A stretch of DNA of 64,000 bases, taken from Chryseobacterium sp. c4a. GTDB taxonomy: Bacteria; Bacteroidota; Bacteroidia; Flavobacteriales; Weeksellaceae. This document shows positions 9,502 to 18,300 of this stretch, in pieces (positions within the stretch are counted from its first letter, which is position 1; the number at the start of each line of letters is the position of its first letter). Position numbers and translations under genes: made by a program. The notes below the pieces were generated by a model. The model had not been told where the DNA came from and made no database searches. It worked only from the letters and a program-made list of their open reading frames with translations. Location: NCBI RefSeq assembly GCF_009900745.1, contig NZ_WXVU01000014.1, positions 62,001-126,000 of the forward strand, read 5' to 3'.

Positions 9502-10170
9502 ATGAAAAATATAGAATTATTGGTTCTGGATATGGCCGGAACTACAGTGGATGAAGATAATGTAGTATACAAAACGGTAACAGAAGCCGTTAATGAACAT
9601 GGCTATGAAGTTACTTTAGAACAAGTACTTATCACTTGTGCCGGAATGGAAAAGCTGGAAGCCATCACCAGTTTATTAAAGGAAATCAATGGAAATGAAG
9701 CAGATGCTCCTACTATTTTTGAAAATTTCTCCCGAAAATTAAAGAATGCTTATCAGAATCTTGAGGTAAAACCCATCAACGGAACGGAGGACTTTCTCCT
9801 TAAAATGAAGGCTCAGCATAAAAAAGTGGTTCTAAACACCGGCTATACTTCTGAGATTGCCCAACAACTTCTGGACAAGCTTCAATGGAAAGAAAATGTA
9901 CATTTCGATGCCTTAATTACGGCTGATGATGTTTCAGAAAGCAGACCAAGCCCGGAAATGATTCATCTCGCCATGAAAAAATTTAATATTCAGGAGCCGG
10001 AAAAGGTATTAAAAGCCGGAGATTCCGTAATTGATATTGAGGAAGGGAAAAATGCAGGATGTGGATTGACGATTGCTGTACTTTCCGGAGCGCAGAACAG
10101 GACAGAGCTGGAAAAGGCTGAACCTGATTATATTTTCAATACCATTTCTGAGGCTGAAAATATCCTTTAG
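9502..10170 (+). CDS. Phosphonatase-like HAD hydrolase (TIGR03351-type)
   Basis: A 222-residue HAD enzyme predicted to split the C-P bond of phosphonoacetaldehyde or a hydroxylated analogue. It has the phosphonatase version of motif I, D10-M-A-G-T14, the cap-domain lysine (Lys51 in GMEKLEAI) that forms a Schiff base with the aldehyde in PhnX, an arginine before the last motif (Arg148 in ESRPSPEMI), and the acidic motif GDSVIDIEEG with Asp174/Asp178. These four traits separate phosphonatases from ordinary HADs. It is the last gene of the receptor-transporter-oxidase operon and is followed by a terminator. Confidence 0.88.
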   Translation: MKNIELLVLDMAGTTVDEDNVVYKTVTEAVNEHGYEVTLEQVLITCAGMEKLEAITSLLKEINGNEADAPTIFENFSRKLKNAYQNLEVKPINGTEDFLLKMKAQHKKVVLNTGYTSEIAQQLLDKLQWKENVHFDALITADDVSESRPSPEMIHLAMKKFNIQEPEKVLKAGDSVIDIEEGKNAGCGLTIAVLSGAQNRTELEKAEPDYIFNTISEAENIL

Positions 10171-10193
10171 ATACTTCTTTTTTTAAATACTTG

Positions 10194-10231
10194 GGCATAA
10201 ATGTTTTTATAGATAACATTTGTGCCTTTTT
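10194..10231 (+). terminator. Intrinsic terminator of the phosphonate-type operon
   Basis: GGCATAAATGTT (10194-10205) pairs with AACATTTGTGCC (10215-10226, one mismatch) and is followed by five T residues. It lies 24 bp after the HAD stop codon. Confidence 0.7.
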
Positions 10232-10234
10232 AAA

Positions 10235-10470
10235 ACCACCCCGTTTACCACCCCGTCAAATCTTCGATTTGCCACCCCTCCGAGGGAGGGGAATTATCAC
10301 TCTCCCGACTGGATTTTTGCCTTCATTGAAACTTTGCTTACTGTCATTCTGAATGGAGTGAAACGTAATGAAGAATCTCAGAATACCAAATACCAAATTT
10401 TTAATATTTGTCAACTCTTAAATTTTAAGCAATCCTTAGGATTGAGCCAATACTCGGGCTTCCTTTAAAC
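10235..10470. repeat. Intergenic repeat segment with GC-rich hairpin
   Basis: The segment holds CACCCCGT twice, a small AAATCTTCGATTT palindrome and the strong hairpin CCCCTCC-GA-GGGAGGGG around 10275-10291, then CATTCTGAATGGAGTGAAACG. Such short blocks look like genome-wide intergenic repeats rather than code. An 82-codon open frame across them is not credible. Confidence 0.4.
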
Positions 10471-10579
10471 CAATTAAAATACTAATATTATTATAGTTAC
10501 AAGACTAAACCTATTCCTTACACTTCATTCTCAAAGCATCTTTTTAATTATCAATTAATTAATTTACTGTTCATATATA

Positions 10580-10652
10580 TTTACAAATAGTAAATTAATT
10601 TTACAATTATTAAAAAATAAATTACTATTTGTAAACATTTACTATTCAAAAC
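10580..10652. promoter_or_regulatory. Cluster of TTTAC-N5-GTAAA operator-like sites
   Basis: TTTACAAATAGTAAA (10580-10594) is the exact reverse complement of the core at 3894-3908. ATTACTATTTGTAAA (10621-10635) differs by one base. Weaker copies are at 10600-10614 and 10638-10652. The cluster ends 9 bp before the ATG at 10662, so binding there would block expression. This ties the secreted phosphatase to the operon at 4196-10170. Confidence 0.6.
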
Positions 10653-10661
10653 CATTTTCCC

Positions 10662-12515
10662 ATGAAAACAAAACTATTCTCAATGGCTGTTGTAATGAGC
10701 TGTTTCCTTGGAGCTCAGACTAAAAAAGTCCTTTTTATCGGTATCGACGGATGTCGTGCAGATGTTATGATGTCTACCAACACCCCTAACATCCAGAACC
10801 TCATCAGTAAATCCATTTATTCTCTTGATGGCCTGTGTGCTGCCACAACCTGGAGTGGAAACGGCTGGAGCACCATGCTTACAGGAGTATGGCATACGAA
10901 ACATAATGTCCAGGACAATAATTTTACCAGTCCTAATTACATCAATTATCCTGACTTTATTTCAAGAGCAGAAGCCTATAACCCTACTCTGAAAACAATG
11001 TCTTTAGTCAATTGGGCTCCCATTAATGACAAAATTGTACAAAATGCAGATGTAAAGTCTAATTTAGGGACAGATCTTGCCGTTAAAAATGCAGCTGTAA
11101 ATGCTTTACAGAATGATAATCCTGATATTTTATTCGTTGATTTTGATGATGTGGATCATGCAGGGCATTCTTATGGGTTCTCTTCTGCTATCCCGCAGTA
11201 CGTATCTTCTATTCAGACGACTGATGCTTATATTGGGGAAATTGTTAATGCTATGAAAAACAGAGCGACTTACAACAATGAAGACTGGCTAATTGTTTTA
11301 ACAACAGATCATGGGGCAACAGACTCTTCTCACGGTGGCGGAAATCTTTCTGAACGAAATATCTTTACGATTTATTCCAGTCCGGGATTTACCCCTAAGC
11401 AAATCAGTAAAACCGTTCTGGAGTCTAATAAAACGTTTAATCAGCTTAATCTTCCTTCAGGAGCTTACGCAAAACCTGCCAATCAAACATCTTTCAACTT
11501 TGGAGCTAGTCAGGATTTCACTATTGAATTTTGGGTAAAACCTAACGCAGCCTATACCAGTGATCCTGTATTTATCGGAAATAAAAACTGGGCGAATGGA
11601 AAAAACAAAGGAATTATCTTTTCGGGATTCTCCGGACAGACTTTTAAAATGAATATTGGAGATGGTACCAACCGAATTGATCTTGTAGGCGGAAAAGCAG
11701 AAACCAATAAATGGAAACATATTGCAGCAAGTTTCGATAGAGATGGTCTTGTAACTTTATATGAAGACGGAGTTCCCGTATCTTTTGCTAAAATGAATAC
11801 AATCGGAAATATTGATTCTGCTCTTCCTTTCACCTTAAATCAGGATGGAACCAATACTTACGGAGTTAATCTTGCCGCTTCTTACAAAGATGTCAGAATC
11901 TGGAAATCTGCCCTTCCGAATGATGTGATTGCAAACTGGGCCAATCAGGATATTACCTCTTCACATCCTTTTTATTCCCAGCTTTTGGCCAATTGGAAAT
12001 GTAATGAGTCTTCAGGAAGTACTTTAACTGATTCAAGTCTTAATGCGAATCACATGAGTATCACAGGCTCTCCAACGTATACTGCCAATGCTTCCAATAC
12101 TTTTAAAATTTATGATTATTCCTCAACCACAAGGGAAACAGATCATTTTCCAACGGTACTGAACTGGCTTTGTATTCCGGTACAGTCTTCTTGGGGAATT
12201 GATGGAATAAACAGAATTCCTGCCTGTTCTAAAGAAACTTTGAGCACTCAAGAAGTAAGGGGTACAACAGACCATTTTACAATATATCCTAATCCTGCAT
12301 CTACTCAAATTACGATCAGTTATCAGTCAGGCGATAAGGAAATCAGAGCTGAAATCATTGACACTAAAGGATCGCTTATTTTCACAAAAAATTTAAAGTC
12401 TTCTAATGGAAATTATAATGAGAAAATCAATATTGAAGGGCTTCCGTACGGAATGTATTTTATTAAACTTAATGGCAGTAAAAAGTCTATGACAAAGGCT
12501 TTTATCAAGAAATAA
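10662..12515 (+). CDS. Secreted alkaline-phosphatase-superfamily phosphodiesterase with LamG insert and T9SS tail
   Basis: A 617-residue secreted enzyme. Signal peptide about 1-18. A type I phosphodiesterase/nucleotide pyrophosphatase domain shows the metal ligands Asp29 (GIDGCRAD), a Thr nucleophile at 62 or 63 (AATTWSGNGW), Asp165/His169 (DVDHAGH), Asp216-His217 and His224 (DHGATDSSH). A LamG-like jelly roll (about 255-420) lies inside it, because the domain's closing segment (DHFPTVLNWL, SSWGIDGINR) comes afterwards. The last 80 residues (IYPNPAS to the final Lys) form a type A T9SS sorting domain. Shared operators with 4196-10170 suggest it frees phosphonate head groups outside the cell; this is inference. 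Confidence 0.86.
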   Translation: MKTKLFSMAVVMSCFLGAQTKKVLFIGIDGCRADVMMSTNTPNIQNLISKSIYSLDGLCAATTWSGNGWSTMLTGVWHTKHNVQDNNFTSPNYINYPDFISRAEAYNPTLKTMSLVNWAPINDKIVQNADVKSNLGTDLAVKNAAVNALQNDNPDILFVDFDDVDHAGHSYGFSSAIPQYVSSIQTTDAYIGEIVNAMKNRATYNNEDWLIVLTTDHGATDSSHGGGNLSERNIFTIYSSPGFTPKQISKTVLESNKTFNQLNLPSGAYAKPANQTSFNFGASQDFTIEFWVKPNAAYTSDPVFIGNKNWANGKNKGIIFSGFSGQTFKMNIGDGTNRIDLVGGKAETNKWKHIAASFDRDGLVTLYEDGVPVSFAKMNTIGNIDSALPFTLNQDGTNTYGVNLAASYKDVRIWKSALPNDVIANWANQDITSSHPFYSQLLANWKCNESSGSTLTDSSLNANHMSITGSPTYTANASNTFKIYDYSSTTRETDHFPTVLNWLCIPVQSSWGIDGINRIPACSKETLSTQEVRGTTDHFTIYPNPASTQITISYQSGDKEIRAEIIDTKGSLIFTKNLKSSNGNYNEKINIEGLPYGMYFIKLNGSKKSMTKAFIKK

Positions 12516-12544
12516 AACAGGAAAACAATTAGATTTAAATTTTG

Positions 12545-12588
12545 ATATTGGAACAAGGATATGAGCATCCGAGTTCCAATATTTTTTT
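12545..12588 (+). terminator. Intrinsic terminator after the secreted phosphatase gene
   Basis: ATATTGGAAC (12545-12554) pairs perfectly with GTTCCAATAT (12573-12582), followed by T residues. The next gene converges from the right and ends at 12592. Confidence 0.7.
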
Positions 12589-12591
12589 GCC

Positions 12592-13077
12592 TTAGGATTT
12601 AAAATCCAATTCCATCTGTACATCTACACGATCATAGCCCGGATTGGTAATTTCAATATGCTTAAACCCTAGTTTTTCATATAACTTTATAGCCGGAACC
12701 AATATGGAATTGGTCTCCAGAAATACTTTTTCTGCTTTCAATGCTCTGGCTTTTTCAACAAGAGCACTGCCTAGCAAATAGCCAATTTTCTTTCCCTGTG
12801 CTTTAGGGCTTACCGCCATTTTTGACAGTTCAAACGCAAGAGGCTCATCCTGGGCTTTTACTAAGGCACATGTTCCTACAGCTTCTCCATTCAACAAAGC
12901 AAAGGCAATATATCCGCCTTTATCTAAAATGTATTCTTCAGGATTATCCAAGAGTTTATAATCGCTGGTTTCCATCACAAAAAATGTTTTGATCCATTCT
13001 TCATTTAAGGCTTTAAAAGCTTCCTTATATTGAGGTTCGTAAGCTATAATTTTTACTTCATTATTAATATCATTCAT
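12592..13077 (-). CDS. GNAT-family N-acetyltransferase
   Basis: A 161-residue acyl-CoA N-acyltransferase. The acetyl-CoA loop is visible as SPKAQGKKIGYLLGSALVEK (about 88-107), after the beta4 strand FELSKMAV, and the late helix-strand VFLETNSILVPAIKLYEKLGF fits the fold. Its target is unknown. It starts 12 bp after the stop of the MocR-type gene, so the two are probably co-transcribed, and the acetyl acceptor may be tied to that regulator's pathway. Confidence 0.88.
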   Translation of the reverse strand: MNDINNEVKIIAYEPQYKEAFKALNEEWIKTFFVMETSDYKLLDNPEEYILDKGGYIAFALLNGEAVGTCALVKAQDEPLAFELSKMAVSPKAQGKKIGYLLGSALVEKARALKAEKVFLETNSILVPAIKLYEKLGFKHIEITNPGYDRVDVQMELDFKS

Positions 13078-13089
13078 CGCTTAAGTTTA

Positions 13090-14505
13090 TTATATTCTGT
13101 TTTTTATCATTTTACCCAGCTTTTCGAGATCGCTTTCTACACGGTCTGTCCATTCTAAGGCATAATTGAGTCGCATACAGTTTTGATACTGATTGTATTG
13201 TGAAAACATTCTTCCCGGAGCAAAGTTCACTTTCTGACTGACTGCTTCATCATATAAATCTTCAGTACATATTCTTTTATCCAGTTCCAGCCATAACATA
13301 AACCCTCCTTTTGGTTCTGAAATCTTTGTATTATCAGGAAAATACTGAGTCACGGACTTTTGAATCTGCAAATAGTTGGCATACAGCTTCTTCCTAAACA
13401 TTCTCAAATGGTGATCGTAACGGCCATGTTCCAGGAAATCAGCAATTACATCTGAAAATAGAGACGGACTGGAAACAGTCTGCACTAGTTTTTGTCTGAT
13501 AATCTTCTCTTTAAATTTTCCCGGAGCTACCCAGCCGACACGATATCCAGGCGCTAAAGTCTTAGATACTGAACCCACCCACATTACAATTCCTGCTTCA
13601 TCGTAAAATTTACATGGCTTTAGTCTTCCTGCTCCAAAATAAATATTTCCATACACATCATCTTCAACCAAAGGAACATTGTGCTCAGTAAGCATTCTTA
13701 CCAGTTCTTTCTTATTTTCATCCGGCATCTGGAAACCTAACGGATTATTGTAATTCACCACAAAACAACAGGCTGAGAGCTTCGGCATTACCTTTTTTAA
13801 AGCATCCAGATCTACTCCTGTAATAGGATGAGTAGGAATTTCTACCGCCTTTAACCCTAAAAGCTGAATAGCCTGAAGAATTCCAAAATAAACAGGACTT
13901 TCTACTGCTACATAATCTCCCGGCTGGGTAACGGCCATAAGGCAGTTATAAACCCCGTTCATAGCACCGGAAGTTATCACCAGATCATCTTCAGTAATTT
14001 TCCCTTCCATCACAATAGACCACTTGGCAATTTCTCTCCGAAGACCAACACTTCCCTGTACCGGCTCATAATTGGTTCCGCTGTCGCTCTTCCGCTTTAT
14101 TACGTCAATCATACATTTCTTCATCTTGGCAACAGGAAGAAGACTTTTTCCGGGAATTCCCAGCGCAAACTGTGTCATATCTGTACCTGCAATAGATCCA
14201 AATACTTTCCCGATAAGATCTTCCGGGCTGTTTTTTTCTTCCGAAACTTTCATTTTGGCTACGGAAGGTAATGCCAGCTTTCTTTGAGAAGTCTGACTCA
14301 CATAATATCCATATTTAGGACGTGATTCTACAAGAGAGCGGCTCTCAAGCTCCATATAAGCCTGTTTTACAGTATTTAAACTAACATTATATAGTTTTTG
14401 AGCACTTCTGAGGGAGGGCAGCCTGTCTCCAAACTGCAGAGTATCACTTTTGATCTGTTCCGTGACAGAATTGGCTATTTTAAGATAAAGAACATCTTTA
14501 GGCAT
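13090..14505 (-). CDS. MocR/PdxR-type regulator: GntR winged helix fused to PLP aminotransferase domain
   Basis: A 471-residue regulator. A GntR winged helix covers about 5-75 (LPSLRSAQKLYNVSLNTVKQAYMELES). A fold-type I aminotransferase domain follows from about 110, with YNNPLG and the PLP lysine in SVSKTLAPGYRVGW. Family members use PLP or an amino compound as effector and often control vitamin B6 or amino-acid genes. The neighbours are a GNAT and an unknown gene, not pdxS/T, so PdxR identity is not supported. Confidence 0.88.
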   Translation of the reverse strand: MPKDVLYLKIANSVTEQIKSDTLQFGDRLPSLRSAQKLYNVSLNTVKQAYMELESRSLVESRPKYGYYVSQTSQRKLALPSVAKMKVSEEKNSPEDLIGKVFGSIAGTDMTQFALGIPGKSLLPVAKMKKCMIDVIKRKSDSGTNYEPVQGSVGLRREIAKWSIVMEGKITEDDLVITSGAMNGVYNCLMAVTQPGDYVAVESPVYFGILQAIQLLGLKAVEIPTHPITGVDLDALKKVMPKLSACCFVVNYNNPLGFQMPDENKKELVRMLTEHNVPLVEDDVYGNIYFGAGRLKPCKFYDEAGIVMWVGSVSKTLAPGYRVGWVAPGKFKEKIIRQKLVQTVSSPSLFSDVIADFLEHGRYDHHLRMFRKKLYANYLQIQKSVTQYFPDNTKISEPKGGFMLWLELDKRICTEDLYDEAVSQKVNFAPGRMFSQYNQYQNCMRLNYALEWTDRVESDLEKLGKMIKNRI

Positions 14506-14548
14506 TGATCACAGTTTTAAGTAAATGTACAACTTTATCTCTTCCTTA

Positions 14549-14914
14549 TTATTGATTTAACCAGCTAATCATCCTGCAAATGCTGTTTTTCAACTGTTCA
14601 GGATTTCGAAAATTAGGAGTATTATTTTTTTTAAAAAAGCTTTCTACCCGCGAGATGAAGCTCTTCTTTTCGGAAACCTCAGTTCCTGATTTATCATATA
14701 CTTTAAAGTCAATTCCTCCTTTTTCATTGATCACCAAGCTGGCAAATGCAATCACCTCATCTTTCTTTTTGGCCAGCAGAAAAGGTAACCCAAACTCCGA
14801 ATTTACTTTTCCGGTATTTTGAACTTGCTGGAATATATTTTTTAGTCCTAACATGTCTGAAATATAGACTTCTGCATATTGAAGCTGATCCTGATATTGA
14901 ATGTTGGTTTCCAT
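14549..14914 (-). CDS. Hypothetical protein, 121 residues
   Basis: I do not recognise this protein. It has no signal peptide or membrane segment. A central stretch (FGLPFLLAKKKDEVIAFASLVINEKGGIDFKVYDK) has alternating strands, and the C-terminal half is basic and helical. It lies 43 bp upstream of the MocR-type gene on the same strand and could be the first gene of that unit. Codon use looks like the neighbours. Confidence 0.6.
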   Translation of the reverse strand: METNIQYQDQLQYAEVYISDMLGLKNIFQQVQNTGKVNSEFGLPFLLAKKKDEVIAFASLVINEKGGIDFKVYDKSGTEVSEKKSFISRVESFFKKNNTPNFRNPEQLKNSICRMISWLNQ

Positions 14915-15018
14915 AGTATTCTTCTTAACAAAACAAAATTATGGAGTCTTTAAGCTTGGATACAGATACAGAAGTATAGAATATTGTGGGTACAGATTTT
15001 TATACCCGAGAGAATATG

Positions 15019-15257
15019 TTGGAAAACGTGAAGGCGCAAAAGGATTTACCCAGCCTACCTCTTTTAAAGTGTAAAGATTTTATTTGCGATAAGCTAAAGC
15101 TATGTTTAGATGGCCACGAATTCACGAATAAAATGATTTTACACAGCCTATAAGCCTATGTTATGGGGTAAAATATACGCTTGCTGAAAATCTTCGATTT
15201 TATTGCACCTTAAAAGCAGGTTATTATTTAAAACCTTTGCGCCTTGGCGTTTTCCAA
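15019..15257. repeat. MITE-like intergenic element with about 25-bp imperfect terminal inverted repeats
   Basis: The left end (15019-15043, starting TTGGAAAACGTGAAGGCGCA) and right end (15234-15257, ending GCGTTTTCCAA) are inverted copies with one indel and two mismatches. They enclose about 190 bp without a gene, including GCCACGAATTCACGAAT. The 480-bp gap 14915-15396 holds only this element and the terminator near 15350. Confidence 0.45.
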
Positions 15258-15335
15258 CAGAATTATTTTTATTTCTCGCGGATAAAGTACATGCTCATGT
15301 AAAAACCGCGTAATCTGCATGATCTGCGAGAGTAT

Positions 15336-15370
15336 AAAAAACGGCTGCTTCAAAGAAACAACCGTTTTTA
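15336..15370 (-). terminator. Intrinsic terminator of the membrane-stress operon
   Basis: On the minus strand AAAAACGGTTGTTTC pairs with GAAGCAGCCGTTTTT with two mismatches and is followed by a T-rich tail. It lies about 27 bp after the stop of the AAA ATPase gene. Confidence 0.65.
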
Positions 15371-15396
15371 TTTTTAGAAATAGAAGATCTGAAGGA

Positions 15397-18300
15397 CTAC
15401 TCTATTTTTTTCAAAGCTTCTTTAATTCCTTCCAGTCCGTCTCCGAATTGAGCAAGTAAAGCAACAATCTGAGACATTCTATCATTTTCCCCTAAGCCTT
15501 TTAAAGTTTTATTTTTAACAAAAGTCTTTTTGATCTCTTCCCAGCGCTCTTTTTCATCTTCCGAGATGACTCCTATCAGTTCTTTCAGTTTCAGCATATT
15601 GGCTTCTGCACCTGTTGTTAAAGTCTGAGATTCATTCTGATAATGGCTCAATACGATCTGAATGACTTCATTTTCCTTTAAAATAGGCTGAATCTGAGTA
15701 ATAAGCTTATTCATATTACGATAAGATCCCTGAAGCTTAAAAGGAGGTTCATTTCTGTAGTCATCGGACATGGCCGCCGAGGCAATGTATTCTTTGTTGA
15801 CTTTCAGAATCATATTTCTGACCATAATGGTATTTTTCAATACAGCCCTAAAGTCTGAGATTTCATTGGAACTGAAATTTCCTTTAAGATTGTCTGCAGG
15901 ATTATCTGTTATCACACAGTCATACAGATCATAAAGATTTTCCATTCCTGGCTGAGTCAGTCTCGTCAGATATTCATTGGACATTAGTGAGTTTTCAATC
16001 AGACTCAGATCAAAAAGGTCTGTTTTTGAACCTGATATTTCGCCTAAATTGTAAGTATCTGAACGGTTGGCTAGCATATCCGGAATTTTAAACTTCTCTC
16101 CGCTTTCTGTATAAGGGTTTCCTGCCATTACCAAGCAAAATCTTTTCGAGCGCAGGTCATAGGTTTTACTTTCTCCATTGTAGATTCCTTCAATTTTTCT
16201 CTGACCATCGGCAAGGGAAATGAACTTTTGCAGAAACTCCGGATTGCAGTGCTGAATATCATCCAGATATAACATCACATTATCTCCCATTTCCAAAGCA
16301 AGATTCAGTTTCTCCAATTCCTGTCTGGCACCAGCATTTCTGGCTTCTGCCGGGTCTGTGGAAACAATATCATATCCTAATGAAGGCCCATTAATCTTCA
16401 TAAATACCAGTCCCATACGTTCTGCCATGTATTCCATCAAAGTGGTTTTACCGTATCCGGGAGGAGATACCAGAAGAAGCATTCCCATTCGGTCTGTTCT
16501 CTTATCTGAACCTGCTGTCCCTAATTGTTTTGCCAGGTTGGCTCCGATCAAAGGAAAGTAGACATCGTTGATTAGTTTATTTCTGACAAATGAGCTTAAT
16601 ATCTGTGGCTGGAAAGTATCCAGTTTCAAGGCTTTTTTCTTCTCATCGACCCAGCTGTATTTTAATTCCTGAAGTCTTTTGTATTTTGGAACGGTAACTG
16701 TATTGAAATGATTTAACCTGGATACAAATTCAAAATAATTCAGAGGATATTCTGCATCTTTTTCAAGGGATTTTAAATCTTTAATTACGGCTTCATAGGA
16801 AATATGTCTGATATTTTTCGGATCAAACTTCTGGGTTATGATACAGCCAAGAACCTCATCTATGATATTTTTCTCTGCATTAGGATCAAAAGCTTTTAAT
16901 GCTCCTTCCGCAATATAATAACATGCTGAAGGATACTGATACATAGCCTGTATTTGCACAAAAAACTCAAGATCTTTACCTTTTTCTTTAAGTTCTTTTA
17001 AAAATAATTCATACAAAGCCCCTGCTTTTTCTGAGATCAGGAAATTTTCTTTGTCTTCTTGTTTCAGATATACTGCAGCATTGGTATAATCTGTCTCTTT
17101 AAAAATGTCATTTGCTGATGCAAATGATTTCATTTCTTCTGCCAATTCCCTGCTTAGGTACTCAAACCCTTGTTTTCCGGCAAAAGATTGAGCAATGATA
17201 GCTGCTGCTTCAAACTGTTTACTGTAATATTCTTTTCTTTCAGGATTCAGGAAAAACCAAAAAAGCTGTGCGAGTGCTCTTTCCTGAGCTGTAAACCGCA
17301 TTAATCCCAGCTCATTGTACATCTGCTGAAGTCTGGTTACAATAATCTGTGCATCTTTATCATGGATTCCCTTTACCAAGCCTTCGCCAAAATGTTCTGC
17401 CGTAAATTGCTGAACCTCTCGTTCATTCTGTGATTCTGCAGCAAGTTCTTTATGATTTGAAAAGACATTCCAGGCAAGGTATTCAAATCGTTTTACTTTG
17501 GTATTTTCTGAAACAAATTCCTGGTTCCAGACTTCTTTGAACTCATCAGCTGTAGTGAAGTTTAAAGGTTCATAGAAGCTTGTTCCCGTAAGATGGTAGT
17601 AATACTGTGCATTTCTCAGCACAAGAGTAAGATCCAGCTTCTGCTGATTGACCGCAAATTTATAATCTCCTAATGCAATAATGCTTTCACCATCTACGTA
17701 GATCTCTTTTTTATCTTTAAGCCTTCTTACGGATTCCTGCTGACAGGTTTTTAAAAGGGTTTGAATTTCTTCACTCTTTGCCGAATCTTCCAGCTCTGCC
17801 AATTGTCTTGCAAGATCTCTCACTTTTTCAACCATCAGGTCTGAAGCGAAATAACCATTAATCTCGTTTTCAGAGTCAAAGGATTCTGCCTTGGTTTGAA
17901 CAGATTTCAGGATTCTTTGGGCTGCATCAAAGAGACTTTGGGTTCTTTTATTTCTTGATTCTGTAAGCTGTACTCTTTTATTTTGGAAATGTCCGTAGAC
18001 TTCTTCTCTTTTGGTTCCTATCTGCTGAATAAATTCATCAAAATCAATGAATTTGGTTTCCATTTCTTCCAGCTGAATGGAAAGTTTAGTCAGGTATTCA
18101 TCACATTTCTCAGGGGTCTGGGAAAGTTCCAGAAAGTTAATTACAGACTGATCAAATAAGGTAATCTGTGCCTGGAAATCTGAAGCCAATTCTTTACCTG
18201 AAATCTCTCTTTTTCTTTTGCTGAGTTCAAGTCTTTCCTGGTTTAGTCTCGCAAAAATCAAAGAAATGTTTTCAATGATCTGGGTAGATTGGGAAGTATC

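Noticed and set aside
10220..10468. An 82-codon open frame after the phosphonatase-like gene
   Set aside because: It lies in hairpin-rich intergenic repeat sequence, with no promoter or domain.
13090..14505. PdxR identity for the MocR-type regulator
   Set aside because: No pdxS/pdxT or other vitamin B6 genes lie nearby, so only the broad MocR type is supported.
15019..15257. CRISPR array or insertion sequence
   Set aside because: There are only two inverted ends, no regular direct repeats and spacers, and no transposase gene.
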